Shown: positions 17,732-26,957, numbered from the stretch's first letter. The stretch: 64,000 nucleotides of DNA from Streptomyces tuirus (GCA_018195615.1 JAGTPG010000002.1:2236501-2300500), one strand, 5' to 3'. Notes: generated from the sequence alone by a model not told the origin. Made by a program: numbers and translations.

Positions 17732-18666
17732 CAGCGACGACAACGGCCCCCGTGGCCACGACTCCCGTACGTACGACACGCCCACCCTCCGCCCGGCTGC
17801 GTGCCTGGGCGACCAGGGCACCGCTGCTCCCGGCCCTGATCTTCATGATCGTCGTCACCCAGCTGCCCTTCGTGGCCACGCTGGTGATCTCCTTCTTCGA
17901 CTGGAACGCCCTCTATCCCGACGCCCGGCACTTCACGGGCCTCGACAACTACCAGGAGGTCCTCACCGACGCGGACCTGCGCCACTCGGTGTGGACGACC
18001 GTGCTGCTGACGGTGGCGGTGGTCCTGGCCAGCCTGGTGCTGGGACTGGTCCTCGCCCTGCTGCTGGACCGGAAGTTCCGGGGCCGGGGTGTGGTCCGCA
18101 CCCTGCTGATCGCCCCGTTCCTGGTGGTTCCGGTGGCGGCGGCACTGCTCTGGAAGCATGTGCTCTACAACCCTGAATACGGCCTGTTCAATGGGTTGTT
18201 GCACTATGTGGGCGGCCCACAGCCGGACTGGATCTCCAGCACTCCGCTGCTCGCGGTCGAGGCCTCGCTCGTCTGGCAGTGGACGCCGTTCATGATGCTG
18301 ATCCTGCTGGCCGGCCTGCAGAGCCGCGACCACGAGCAGATCGAGGCGGCCCGGGTCGACGGCGCGAGCGACTGGCAGATCTTCGTCCATCTGACGCTCC
18401 CGCACCTGCGCCGTTACCTCGAACTGGGCGCCCTGCTGGGCTCGATCTACATCGTCCAGAACTTCGACGCGGTCTTCACGATCACGTCCGGCGGCCTGGG
18501 CACCGCCAACCTCCCCTACACCGTCTACCAGAGCTTCTACCAGGCCCACGAGAACGGCCTCGCCTCGGCCGCGGGCGTCCTGGTCGTCATCGGCTCGATC
18601 ATCATCGCGACCTTCGCCCTGCGCGTGGTGTCGTCCCTGTTCCGTGAGGAGGTGTCCCGCGCATGA
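17728..18666 (+). CDS. polyol ABC transporter permease, MalF-type
   Basis: 312-residue integral membrane permease with about six helices. A short Thr/Pro-rich N-terminus precedes LLPALIFMIVVTQLPFVATL. The EAA loop reads IEAARVDGASDWQIFVHLTL. Conserved DWNALYPDARHFTGLDNY after helix 1 is typical of sorbitol/mannitol permeases. It starts inside the lipoprotein stop and ends overlapping the second permease start, so the three proteins are made stoichiometrically. The shared MsiK-type ATPase is presumably encoded elsewhere. Confidence 0.9.
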   Translation: MTATTTAPVATTPVRTTRPPSARLRAWATRAPLLPALIFMIVVTQLPFVATLVISFFDWNALYPDARHFTGLDNYQEVLTDADLRHSVWTTVLLTVAVVLASLVLGLVLALLLDRKFRGRGVVRTLLIAPFLVVPVAAALLWKHVLYNPEYGLFNGLLHYVGGPQPDWISSTPLLAVEASLVWQWTPFMMLILLAGLQSRDHEQIEAARVDGASDWQIFVHLTLPHLRRYLELGALLGSIYIVQNFDAVFTITSGGLGTANLPYTVYQSFYQAHENGLASAAGVLVVIGSIIIATFALRVVSSLFREEVSRA

Positions 18667-19487
18667 GCGTCGTACGCCGTAACGGTCTGGGCCTGCTGGC
18701 CTGGCTGGCCGGGATCGTGTTCTTCCTGCCCATCGCGTGGATGGCACTGACGTCGTTCCACTCCGAGTCCGACGCCGCGACCAACCCGCCGTCCTTCGCG
18801 GCTTCCCTCACACTGGACGGCTACCGGGAGTTCTTCGGCGCGGGCGGCGGCGCCAGCCCCTGGCCCGCCCTGATCAACTCGACCGTCGCGTCGGTCGCCT
18901 CGACCCTGCTGGTCCTGGTGCTGGCCCTGCCGGCGGCCTACGCGCTGTCGATCAACCGGGTCCGCAAGTGGACGGACGTGTTGTTCTTCTTCCTGTCCAC
19001 GAAGATGCTGCCGGTCGTGGCGGGCCTGCTCCCGATCTACCTCTTCGCCAAGAACGCCGGGATGCTCGACAACATCTGGCTGCTGGTCATCCTCTACACC
19101 TCCATGAACCTGCCGATCGCGGTGTGGATGATGCAGTCGTTCCTCGCCGAGATCCCGGTCGCGGTGATCGAGGCGGCGAGAGTGGACGGGGCCAGACTGC
19201 CGACGGTCCTCACCCGCGTCGTCGCCCCGATCGCCCTGCCCGGCATCGCCGCCACGGCCCTGATCTGCTTCATCTTCAGCTGGAACGAACTGCTCTTCGC
19301 ACGGGTGCTCACCGGCGTCGTCGCCGAGACCGCCCCCGTCTTCCTGACCGGCTTCATCACCAGCCAGGGCCTGTTCCTGGCGAAGGTGTGCGCCGCGTCG
19401 CTCGTCATCTCCCTGCCGGTGCTCGCCGCGGGGTTCGCCGCCCAGGACAAGCTGGTCCAGGGCCTGTCGTTGGGAGCCGTGAAATGA
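18663..19487 (+). CDS. polyol ABC transporter permease, MalG-type
   Basis: 274-residue second permease of the polyol importer. The first helix is GLLAWLAGIVFFLPIAWMAL; the EAA loop is IEAARVDGARLPTVLTRVVA. The segment FFLSTKMLPVVAGLLPIYLF is typical of mannitol/sorbitol MalG-type subunits, and the C-terminus ends LVQGLSLGAVK. Four-base overlaps join it to the first permease and to the dehydrogenase gene. Confidence 0.9.
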   Translation: MSVVRRNGLGLLAWLAGIVFFLPIAWMALTSFHSESDAATNPPSFAASLTLDGYREFFGAGGGASPWPALINSTVASVASTLLVLVLALPAAYALSINRVRKWTDVLFFFLSTKMLPVVAGLLPIYLFAKNAGMLDNIWLLVILYTSMNLPIAVWMMQSFLAEIPVAVIEAARVDGARLPTVLTRVVAPIALPGIAATALICFIFSWNELLFARVLTGVVAETAPVFLTGFITSQGLFLAKVCAASLVISLPVLAAGFAAQDKLVQGLSLGAVK

Positions 19488-20472
19488 AGGCCGCCGTCAT
19501 CGAGTCCGTGGGCAAGGCCGTCGTCGCCGAGGTCCCGGATCCGACGCCAGGGCCGCGGGAGGTCGTCGTCGAGGTCGCGGCCTGCGGCCTGTGCGGCACC
19601 GACCTGCACATCCTCCAGGGCGAGTTCGCCCGAAGCTGCCGATCGTGCCCGGGCACGAGTTCGCGGGCGAGGTGGTCGGCGTCGGCTCCCAGGTCACAGA
19701 GGTGTCGGTGGGCGACCGGGTGGCGGTGGACCCGTCCCTGTACTGCTACGAGTGCCGCTACTGCCGTACCGGCCACAACAACCTCTGTGAACGCTGGGCG
19801 GCGATCGGCGTGACGACGGCCGGAGGCGCGGCGACGTACGCGGTCGCCCCCGTGGCGAACTGCGTGAAGCTCCCCGACCACGTCCGCACGGAGGACGCGG
19901 CCCTGGTGGAGCCGCTGTCCTGCGCGGTACGCGGCTACGACGTGCTCCGGTCACGCCTCGGCTCCCACGTCCTGATCTACGGCTCGGGCACGATGGGCCT
20001 GATGATGCTGGAGCTGGCCAAGCGCACGGGCGCAGCGAGCGTGGACGTCGTCGACGTGAACCCGGCCCGCCTGGAGACGGCCCGCCGCCTCGGTGTCTCG
20101 GCGGCGGCGGCGAACCCGGACGAACTCGACCGCCCGCAGGGCTGGGACCTGGTCGTCGACGCCACGGGCAACGCGGCGGCGATCCAGGACGGCCTGGACC
20201 GGGTCGCGAAGGCGGGCACGTTCCTCCAGTTCGGCGTGGCCGACTACGCGACGCGCGTGACGATCGACCCGTACCGCATCTACAACCAGGAGATCACCAT
20301 CACCGGCTCGATGGCGGTGCTGCACAGCTTCGAGCGAGCGGCGGAGCTCTTCGCGAACGGGGTCCTGGACCCCGGGATCTTCATCAGCGACCGCATTCCG
20401 CTGGAGCGCTACCCGCAGGCACTGGAGCAGTTCGCGGCCGGCGTCGGCCGGAAGATCGTCGTGGTGCCGTAG
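19484..20472 (+). CDS. zinc-dependent medium-chain alcohol (polyol) dehydrogenase (one apparent frameshift)
   Basis: 329 residues after restoring one base near 19,630. The N-terminus (MKAAVIESVGKAVVAEVPDP) and catalytic zinc ligand Cys in CGLCGTDLHI are in the first frame; LPIVPGHEFAGEVV with the zinc-binding His-Glu is in the next. The structural zinc loop CYECRYCRTGHNNLC is complete. The NAD domain has LIYGSGTMGLMML. The protein resembles sorbitol, xylitol and arabitol dehydrogenases that convert an imported polyol to the ketose, fitting the upstream transporter. ATGA overlap with the permease gene shows it is the last cistron, followed by a strong terminator. Confidence 0.9.
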
Positions 20473-20495
20473 CGGGGCCGGGCGGACGTAACCGC

Positions 20496-20531
20496 GCGTG
20501 GGGTGCGGCCCCCTCCCGCCGCACCCCACGC
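20496..20531 (+). terminator. terminator of the polyol operon
   Basis: Perfect 14-base stem: GCGTGGGGTGCGGC (20496-20509), eight-base loop, GCCGCACCCCACGC (20518-20531), 23 bases after the dehydrogenase stop. No T-run follows, as is usual in Streptomyces. Confidence 0.8.
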
Positions 20532-20707
20532 GTCCCCGAGCCACTGGTGGTCGTGCAAGATCCATCAGCGCCAGTCTTGTGCAGGCGGACTGCCGGGGGA
20601 ACACGATCACGATTCGGTCTTCCGCCGGATTGATAGCGAGACGGGTATCAATCTGTGCGCAGGCAAAATCGCTGGGGGCCTGCCTTCCGCCCCCGTACGC
20701 TCACCGA

Positions 20708-20929
20708 ATGCCACGACCCCATGGATTCAGCTACGAGCAGCACACCGGCGGAACCGTCCGCATCACCCACCACGGCCGCCCCGCCACGACCCTGAACGGG
20801 CCCCGGGCCGCGCAGTTCCTCGCCGAGGTCGAGACCTCCGACCCTCAGCTCGTCATGGCCCGCTGGACCGGCAACTACAAGCGGGGCAACGAACGCACCG
20901 CACGCGATCACCCACGCAATCGCCGTTGA
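20708..20929 (+). CDS. small conserved hypothetical protein
   Basis: 73-residue basic protein. It has the pattern of a small family I recall from many Streptomyces genomes: HGFSYEQHTGGTVRITHHGR at the start and a strongly conserved tail MARWTGNYKRGNERTARDHP ending NRR. A cytoplasmic, possibly nucleic-acid-binding role is suggested only by charge. There is no clear ribosome site before the ATG. It lies alone between the polyol terminator and the TerD gene. Confidence 0.6.
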   Translation: MPRPHGFSYEQHTGGTVRITHHGRPATTLNGPRAAQFLAEVETSDPQLVMARWTGNYKRGNERTARDHPRNRR

Positions 20930-20984
20930 CCCGATCGGACGCATGGTAAGGGAACGGCAAAACCGCTTCGCTCGTTCACGGGGC

Positions 20985-22196
20985 ATGACAGCTATGACCC
21001 CCGGCTCGAACATCCCCCTGTCCGCCGCCCGCGTGACGGTGGACGTCGCCGCCCCCGTGCGGCTCGACGTATCGGGCCTGCTGCTCACCGCCGACGGCAA
21101 GGTGCGCTCCGACGACGACTTCATCTTCTACAACCAGCCGTCCGGCCCGGGCGTGACGTACCGCTCGGGCGGCGGCAGCACGCCCGATGCGATCACGGTG
21201 GACACGGCCGCCGTGCCCCCGGGCATCGAGAAGATCGTCGTCACGGCGAGCCCGGACGCCGCCGGACAGACCTTCCAGGGCATCGAACCGACGGCCACGA
21301 TCCGCAACGCGGACGACAGCTCCGTCCTGGCCACGTTCACCCCGCCGCAGCTCGGCGCCGAGACGGCCCTGGTGATCGTCGAGATCTACCGGCGCAACGG
21401 CCAGTGGAAGGCCCGGGCCGTCGGCCAGGGCTACGCCAACGGCCTCGCGGGCATCGCCACGGACTTCGGTGTCACGGTGGAGGAGCCGGCCCCCGCCCCG
21501 GCCCAGCCGGTCACACCGCCGGCCCCGGTACAGCCCCCGGCCCCGCCCGTGTCCACGCCCGCGGCGCCCCCGGCCGCCCCGGCCACGCCTCCCCCGCCCG
21601 CGGCCGCGCCCGGCACGGGGAAGATCAACCTCGACAAGGGCCGCGTCAGCCTCCAGAAGAACCAGACGGTCTCCCTCATCAAGGGCGGCCGTCCCCTGCT
21701 GTCCCAGGTCCAGATGGGTCTCGGCTGGGAGCCGGCCTACCGCGGCAAGGACATCGACCTGGACGCCTCGGTCATCGCCTACGGGCCGCAGCGCAACCAC
21801 ATCGACAGCTGCTACTTCGGCAAGCTCCAGATCGTCGGCGGCGCGATCCGGCACTCCGGCGACAACCTCACGGGCGAGGGCGGCGGGGACGACGAGGTCA
21901 TCACCGTCGACCTCGGCCGCCTCCCCCAGGAGGTCACCGGCCTGGTCTTCACGGTCAACTCCTTCTCCGGCCAGAAGTTCACGGAGGTCGCCAAGGCCTA
22001 CTGCCGCCTCCTGGACGCCTCGACCGGCGAGGAACTGGTCCGCTTCGACCTCACCAGTGCCGAACCGCAGACGGGCGTGATGATGGCCAAGCTGATCCGC
22101 CAGTTCTCCGGAGAGTGGGAGATGACGGCCATGGGCGACTTCGTGAAGTCGCGCACGGTGAGGGGAATGGTGAAGCCGGCCGCCCAGGCGCTGTGA
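20985..22196 (+). CDS. double TerD-domain protein with proline-rich linker
   Basis: 403-residue cytoplasmic protein with two TerD (tellurium/stress resistance, Ca-binding) domains. Domain 1 covers about residues 10-165: DDFIFYNQPSGPGVTYRSGG is the acidic TerD signature. A Pro/Ala-rich linker of about 50 residues follows (TPPAPVQPPAPPVSTPAAPP). Domain 2 covers about 220-400: VQMGLGWEPAYRGKDIDLDA and HSGDNLTGEGGGDDEVITVD carry the acidic Ca-site residues. The ATG at 20985 is chosen; another in-frame ATG lies nine bases on. TerD proteins help with oxyanion and envelope stress. The linked two-domain form is a known but less common arrangement. Confidence 0.88.
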   Translation: MTAMTPGSNIPLSAARVTVDVAAPVRLDVSGLLLTADGKVRSDDDFIFYNQPSGPGVTYRSGGGSTPDAITVDTAAVPPGIEKIVVTASPDAAGQTFQGIEPTATIRNADDSSVLATFTPPQLGAETALVIVEIYRRNGQWKARAVGQGYANGLAGIATDFGVTVEEPAPAPAQPVTPPAPVQPPAPPVSTPAAPPAAPATPPPPAAAPGTGKINLDKGRVSLQKNQTVSLIKGGRPLLSQVQMGLGWEPAYRGKDIDLDASVIAYGPQRNHIDSCYFGKLQIVGGAIRHSGDNLTGEGGGDDEVITVDLGRLPQEVTGLVFTVNSFSGQKFTEVAKAYCRLLDASTGEELVRFDLTSAEPQTGVMMAKLIRQFSGEWEMTAMGDFVKSRTVRGMVKPAAQAL

Positions 22197-22231
22197 CACG
22201 CCCAGATCGACCGTTTCCCCGCGCACCTGGA

Positions 22232-22274
22232 GGGCGCGGGGAACCGCGCGACAAGCCACACGCCCGCCGCACCC
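22232..22274. repeat. intergenic repeat copy 2
   Basis: GGGCGCGGGGAACCGCGCGA followed by CAAGCCACACGCCC between the convergent TerD and TetR genes; same family as 15303, 31870 and 54401. Confidence 0.7.
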
Positions 22275-22328
22275 GCCCTGACCCCGCACCCCCTGGCGCC
22301 CGGGCCCGAGGCCGGCCTGCACGCCGTC

Positions 22329-22903
22329 TCACGATCCCCGCGGTCGCAACCCCTCCGTCAGCAACGTCAGATACCGCCGGATGTGCCCGCACTCCGCGTC
22401 CGCCAGCTCCGCAGCCGTCGCCACCCCATGGGCCAGCCGCAGCACATCCATCGGCTCGACGTCCCTCCGCAGCGCCCCCTCCTCCTGGGCCGCCCGGACG
22501 AGTCGCCCCGCCGCGCTCTTCACCGAGTCGCCGCAGGCCGTGGCCACGGTCGAGCCGCTCTCCGTGACGGCCGGGCCCAGCAGGGCCTTGAGGCCGCGCA
22601 TCCGGATCAGCCCGGCACCGAGTTCGTACAGCCACTCCCCAGCGCCTCGCCCGGCGGGAGGTCGGCCGCGAGTTCGTCCGCCCGGGAGGCGATCGCCTCG
22701 ACGCGGTCCAGGTACGCGGCCTCCAGCAGTGCCTGCCGGGTCGGGAAGTGCCGGTAGAGCGTGCCGGACCCGACCCCGGCCCGCTTGGCGATGTCGTCGA
22801 GCGACGCGCCTTCCCCGTGCTCGGCGAAGGCTTCCACGGCGACCTTCAGCAACCGCTCGTGGTTACGCCGTGCATCCGCCCGCATGGGCCTGACCTGCGC
22901 CAC
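22329..22903 (-). CDS. TetR family regulator (one apparent frameshift)
   Basis: 191 residues after restoring one G in a GGGG run near 22,638. The N-terminal DNA-binding domain is complete: RRNHERLLKVAVEAFAEHGE, then ASLDDIAKRAGVGSGTLYRH with recognition-helix residues typical of the family, and FPTRQALLEAAY. The ligand domain continues after the break with WLYELGAGLIRMRGLKALLG. It is divergent from the DUF899 gene across 168 bases, so it probably represses that gene and itself. It converges on the TerD gene. Confidence 0.87.
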
Positions 22904-23071
22904 GCAGTCACTCCTCAGGAACCGGGGACTCTCTCCGCACCTTAGAGCGCATCCGTGGAGGTGTCAGCCGGACGGTCCGCGATGAGTTCCGGCCGGATCG
23001 CGAGTCTGTTGTGGTGACCGTCGCAGGAAGTCGTACGACGCCGCCCGGCGCGAGACACCACGGAGGACATC

Positions 23072-23854
23072 ATGACGACCACACCGGACGACCCGACCAC
23101 CGCGCTGCCCGGCCGCCCGCCCATCGTCGACCTGGCCACCTGGCGGACCGCCCGGGACGAGCTGCTGGTCCGCGAGAAGGCCCACACCCGCGAGGGCGAC
23201 GCCCTGGCCGCGGCGCGCCGCCGGCTGCCGATGGTGGAGCTCGACGGAACGGTCGAGGTCGTCGGACCCGACGGCCCGGTCCCGTTCCTGGACCTGTTCC
23301 AGGGCCGCGACGAACTCGTGGTCTACCAGCACATGTGGTACGACGGCGCGCCGCACCAGGGGCAGTGCGAGGGCTGCACCACCACGGCCTGGCACCTGAA
23401 GGACGCCGTCTACCTCAACGCCCGCGGCGTCTCGTTCGCCATCCTGACCACGGGCCGGTGGGACGAGGTGGCCGCCTACGTCGAGTTCATGGGCTACACC
23501 CAGCCCTGGTACTCGGTGCGGGGCGTGCCGGCACCGATCGGTGGCGAGATGGGTTACCTCGCCTCCTTCCTGCGTGACGGCGACCGCGTGTTCCTCACCT
23601 ACTCCACGACGGGCCGTGGCAACGAACGGGTCAACGGGTCCCTGGGCCTGCTCGACATGACGCCCTACGGCCGCGGCGAGGCGTGGGAGGACCACCCCCA
23701 GGGCCGGCCCGAGGGGCGGAACGCCTGCTGGTACTGGCGCTCGGACGTGGACGGGAACGCCACCTGGGGCCCGACCAGCCGCCCCGTGCCACAGTGGACC
23801 CGCCCCGGCGCGACCCCCGTGGAGACCCTCGGCCGGCAGGGCCATCACCACTGA
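23072..23854 (+). CDS. DUF899 thioredoxin-like family protein
   Basis: 260-residue cytoplasmic protein of the DUF899 family, which has a thioredoxin-like fold. Features are WRTARDELLVREKAHTREGD and RRRLPMVELD near the start, LDLFQGRDELVVYQHMWYDG, and the Cys pair in QCEGCTTTAWHL at about residue 90. The C-terminus GNATWGPTSRPVPQW is also family-typical. GGAGG lies about seven bases before the ATG at 23072. Function is unknown; a redox or hydroperoxide role is suggested by the fold. Control by the divergent TetR regulator is likely from the gene layout. Confidence 0.85.
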   Translation: MTTTPDDPTTALPGRPPIVDLATWRTARDELLVREKAHTREGDALAAARRRLPMVELDGTVEVVGPDGPVPFLDLFQGRDELVVYQHMWYDGAPHQGQCEGCTTTAWHLKDAVYLNARGVSFAILTTGRWDEVAAYVEFMGYTQPWYSVRGVPAPIGGEMGYLASFLRDGDRVFLTYSTTGRGNERVNGSLGLLDMTPYGRGEAWEDHPQGRPEGRNACWYWRSDVDGNATWGPTSRPVPQWTRPGATPVETLGRQGHHH

Positions 23855-23874
23855 CGGTTCCGGCCCCGGGCCCG

Positions 23875-24930
23875 TCACATCTTCATGGCGCCTGCCGCCA
23901 GGTCCCGCAGGAAGTGCCGCGCCCCGATCAGGAACACCACGATCAGCGGGATGACGCTCATCAACGCACCGGCCATCACCAGGGAGTAGTCCGTGTTGTA
24001 GAGCATGTTGAGGTTCGCCAGGGCGACCTGGAGGGTGACCTTGTCGGGGTCGATCATGACGATCAGGGGCCAGATGTAGTCGTTCCACAGGCCGATGAAC
24101 GTGAAGATGCCGAGGAAGGCGAGGGCCGGCCGGAACAGGGGCAGGGCGACCGTCCGGTAGAGGCGGAAGAAGCCCGCGCCGTCGATCCGCCCCGCGTCCA
24201 GCAGTTCGTCGGGCAGCGAGTTCTGGGCGTACTGGCGCATCCAGAAGATGCCGAACACGAACTGCTTGGGGCTCTGGAGCAGGACCTGCTGGAAGACGTT
24301 GCCGATGTTGCTCACCAGGTACGGCTTTCCGGACGCCTTGGTCCGCAGGGCCCGTCCGGCGGCGATGAACTTCTCCCAGGTGGGCAGCTCCTCGGCGACG
24401 TCCGCCGGTTCGTAGGCCAGTCCGGCCTCCCGGAAGAGGTCGCGGCGGTAGTAGAGCGCGGTGGGCCCGGCGTCCAGCGGGAAGCCGATCATCCGCCCCG
24501 ACGGGGTGAAGCAGCTCTTCCATTTCCAGTCGAGGTACTGGTCGCGGACGGACTCGGCGCCGAGTTCGCGCAGATCGAGGAACTCGTTCTCGTCGGGGAA
24601 GAACGTGGCGAGGTTGTCGCTGTTCACGACCGTCACGTCCGGCACGTAGGCGCGTGCGGCGAGGCTGGTGCGCACCTTGGAGTCGATGTCGCCGTCGGGG
24701 ATCTGCGACCCCCGCACCTTCAGCCCCGGCACGCCGGGGACGCCGCGCCTCGCGGTGGCGAGGAGCTTGTCGCTGAGCGAGCCCTTCCAGTACCAGAGGC
24801 TGAGGTGGTCGGTACCGGCGGAGGCCGATCCCGCCTCGGTGCCGCACCCCGCGAGCGCCAGCAGGCCGGCGCCCGCGCCGCCCAGGGAGGCCCCCAGAAA
24901 GCGTCTGCGGGACATCGTTCGGTGTTCCAT
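23875..24930 (-). CDS. chimeric ORF: solute-binding lipoprotein N-half fused in frame to ABC permease C-half
   Basis: 351 residues that make no sense as one normal protein. Residues 1 to about 222 are the first half of a sugar-binding lipoprotein: MSRRRFLGASLGG, lipobox LAGC with Cys29, LSLWYWKGSLSDKLL, YVPDVTVVNSDNLATFFPDE. From about residue 225 the sequence is the second half of a MalG-type permease: FGIFWMRQYAQNSLPDELL, EAA-like RIDGAGFFRLYRTVALPLF, FTFIGLWNDYIWPLIVMI, ending RDLAAGAMKM. The missing part would be the end of the lipoprotein, a MalF-type gene and the first half of the MalG-type gene. The junction is near 24,258. This is either a genuine deletion or an assembly collapse. The product is unlikely to transport. 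A LacI regulator and operator lie just upstream. Confidence 0.85.
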   Translation of the reverse strand: MEHRTMSRRRFLGASLGGAGAGLLALAGCGTEAGSASAGTDHLSLWYWKGSLSDKLLATARRGVPGVPGLKVRGSQIPDGDIDSKVRTSLAARAYVPDVTVVNSDNLATFFPDENEFLDLRELGAESVRDQYLDWKWKSCFTPSGRMIGFPLDAGPTALYYRRDLFREAGLAYEPADVAEELPTWEKFIAAGRALRTKASGKPYLVSNIGNVFQQVLLQSPKQFVFGIFWMRQYAQNSLPDELLDAGRIDGAGFFRLYRTVALPLFRPALAFLGIFTFIGLWNDYIWPLIVMIDPDKVTLQVALANLNMLYNTDYSLVMAGALMSVIPLIVVFLIGARHFLRDLAAGAMKM

Positions 24931-25101
24931 GGGCGCGCACTCGCTTTCCGGGCGTGCCGCGGCCGGGGCGATGCGCTGCCGCGGGCCCGTTCTTCACGGG
25001 ATGGGGGGACGCTTCCCTGATGCGGGAGCGGATGACAACGATGTCGGCGGGGCGCGTGGTGGTGCGGCCGACGGTCTCTCGACGAGGGTTTCCCGGGGGT
25101 T

Positions 25102-25115
25102 CGTGAACGTTCACG
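25102..25115. promoter_or_regulatory. perfect 14-base LacI-type operator
   Basis: CGTGAACGTTCACG is a perfect palindrome with central CG, lying 172 bases upstream of the chimeric gene and 90 bases past the end of the LacI gene. A further half-site GTGAGCGTT follows at once. Binding by the adjacent LacI-family protein is inferred. Confidence 0.6.
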
Positions 25116-25203
25116 TGAGCGTTGCCGTCGAGTATCGGGGCGCCCGAAAACCGGTGTCAAGGGAACCGCGCGGCCGATCTGCCCAAGCCGGCGCCGGAGC
25201 CTC

Positions 25204-26240
25204 TCAGGCGGAGGCACGCACCACGAGCTCGGGCACCACCCAGGCGTCCGCGCCCCGCAGCGGCTCCTCACCCGCGCGCAGCCGGGCCACCTGCTCCACG
25301 GCCAGCCGCCCCAGTTGTCGCTTGTCGATGTGCAGGGTGGTGAGGGCGGGGTCGACCAGCTCGCCCAGGGAGAGGCCGTCGAAGCCGAGCACGGCCAGGT
25401 CGTCCGGAACGCTCATGCCCCGGCGGCGGGCGGTGCGCATCGCCCCGACCGCGATCAGGTCGTTGAAGCCGAAGACCGCGGTGATCCCCGGCCGCGCCGC
25501 CAGAAGCCGTTCCATGCCGGCCTCGCCGCCGGCCACGCTGTGTTCGGTGCACACCACGACCGAGTCCTCGTCGACCGGCAGGCCGAGCCGCCGTACCTGC
25601 TCCAGGAAGGCCAGCCTGCGAGGGCCCGGGCCGTGCACGCCGTCCAGCATGCCGATTCTTCGGTGGCCCGCGCGGAACAGGTGGTTCATGCCCTGCTCGA
25701 CACCGGTGGCGGCGTCGATGCCGACGGCCGCGAACCGGGTCTGCTGCGGGCCGCGCTCCAGCAGCACCAGGGGCACGCCCCCGAGGTGCCGGGTGAGGAC
25801 GTCGTCGGGGTCCTTGAAGTAGCCCACGACCGCGTCGGCCTGGTGGGAGAGGACGTCGAGCGCCTGCCGTTCCCTGGCCTCGTCGATCCGGGAGTCCCAC
25901 ACGACGACCTGCCAGCCGCGCTGCTCGGCCGCCTCCAGCACCCCGGCGGCCACCTCGGGAAGAACGGGTTCCGCAGGTCCGGGATGACCAGGCCCGCCGT
26001 CACCGTCCCCTTCTGGACGAGCCCGCGCGCGAACCGGCTCGGCCGGTAGTCCAGGAGCCGCGCCGCCTCCAGGACCCGCTCCTTGGTCCCCGGGTCGATC
26101 TCACCCTTGTCGTTGACCGCCCGGGAGACCGTCTGGCGTGACACCCCGGCCAGGCGTGCGACATCGTGGATCGTGGCCCGGCGCCGGGCACCCTCGGGCC
26201 GGTCGGCACCCGGCTCCGCCCGCTCATTGTCCGTCCACAC
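25204..26240 (-). CDS. LacI family transcriptional regulator (one apparent frameshift)
   Basis: 345 residues after restoring one C near 25,958. The DNA-binding domain is TIHDVARLAGVSRQTVSRAV followed by the hinge LDYRPSRFARGL. The periplasmic-binding-like sensor begins TVTAGLVIPDLRNPFF and, after the break, continues VAAGVLEAAEQRGWQVVVWD, with FGFNDLIAVGAMRTAR and VPDDLAVLGFDGLSLGELVD. The GTG at 26240 is the likely start, with no clear ribosome site. It reads toward the chimeric transporter gene, with the palindrome at 25102 between them, so it probably controls that sugar locus. Confidence 0.88.
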
Positions 26241-26552
26241 GCGCAGCACTGTATCCGGCGCGGGACGACACCCGGCAGGGGCAGCCGGGAGGGCCGAGCC
26301 GGCACGGACTCGGCCGGCACGCCCGCCGACGTGCTGCGGAGCGGGCCGGCGATCGTCGAAGGTGCAGCGGAGTACGCCCTGCTGATCGGCCCCGGCCGGC
26401 TGCCCCTCAGCCATCGGGCCCGGAACCTGCCACCAGCCATGACCGGCGGCTGCCCCACAGCCATCAAGCCCGAAGCCCGCCCACCAGCCATACCGGCTGC
26501 CCCACAGCCGTCGGGCGCGAGGGCGAAGTTGATCGGCCCGGGGTGCCCGTCC
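26241..26552. other. intergenic region with imperfect direct repeats
   Basis: No gene seen in 312 bases between the LacI start and the VOC gene end. Bases 26396-26520 contain about three imperfect copies of a unit built from CCACCAGCCAT, CCGGCGGCTG and CCCCACAGCC. The purpose is unknown; replication slippage in non-coding DNA would explain it. Confidence 0.6.
26396..26520. repeat. imperfect direct repeats
   Basis: Roughly three degenerate units sharing GGCTGCCCC(A/T)CAGCC and CCACCAGCCAT, spaced about 40-50 bases. They are too irregular for CRISPR. Confidence 0.6.
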
Positions 26553-26957
26553 TCAGTCGTCCAGCTCCGTGAAGAGGGTCAGTTGGAGGGCGCCCGGGGC
26601 CTCCAGGCGGGAGTTCAAGGAGTTCCACGGCGTGCGCGTCGGCTCGGCGACCACCTCGGCTCCGGCGGCGGCCAGCTTCGCCGTGGCGGCGACTGAGTCG
26701 TCCACCTGGAAGGCGACCCGGACGTGCCCGGCCACCCGCCGGCCCACCTCGACCTCGTCGATGAAGGCGGCGTGGTTCGGGTCGGTCAGCTCCAGGGTGG
26801 CCCGCCCGGCCTCCAGGATCGTGACCCGCCCGTCCTGCGAGGCGAACGCGCCCCGCTCGGGCAGCCCGAGCACGTCCCGGTAGAAGTGGAGCGCGGCGTC
26901 GTAGTCGTCCGCGGTCACGACCAGACGGAGTTCCCGGACGGCTGGTTCATCGGACAT
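26553..26957 (-). CDS. VOC (glyoxalase/bleomycin-resistance) family protein
   Basis: 134-residue single vicinal-oxygen-chelate protein. The fold is shown by RELRLVVTADDYDAALHFYR, VLGLPERGAFASQDGRVTIL, LELTDPNHAAFIDEVEV and HVRVAFQVDDSVAATAKLAA, with a closing WNSLNSRLEAPGALQLTLF. Members bind metal and act as dioxygenases, isomerases or antibiotic-binding proteins; the substrate is unknown. The ATG at 26957 has a GGAGG-containing ribosome site. It is an isolated gene on the minus strand. Confidence 0.82.
   Translation of the reverse strand: MSDEPAVRELRLVVTADDYDAALHFYRDVLGLPERGAFASQDGRVTILEAGRATLELTDPNHAAFIDEVEVGRRVAGHVRVAFQVDDSVAATAKLAAAGAEVVAEPTRTPWNSLNSRLEAPGALQLTLFTELDD

Noticed and set aside
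26396..26520. Repeats as CRISPR array
   Set aside because: About three degenerate copies with uneven spacing and no cas genes.
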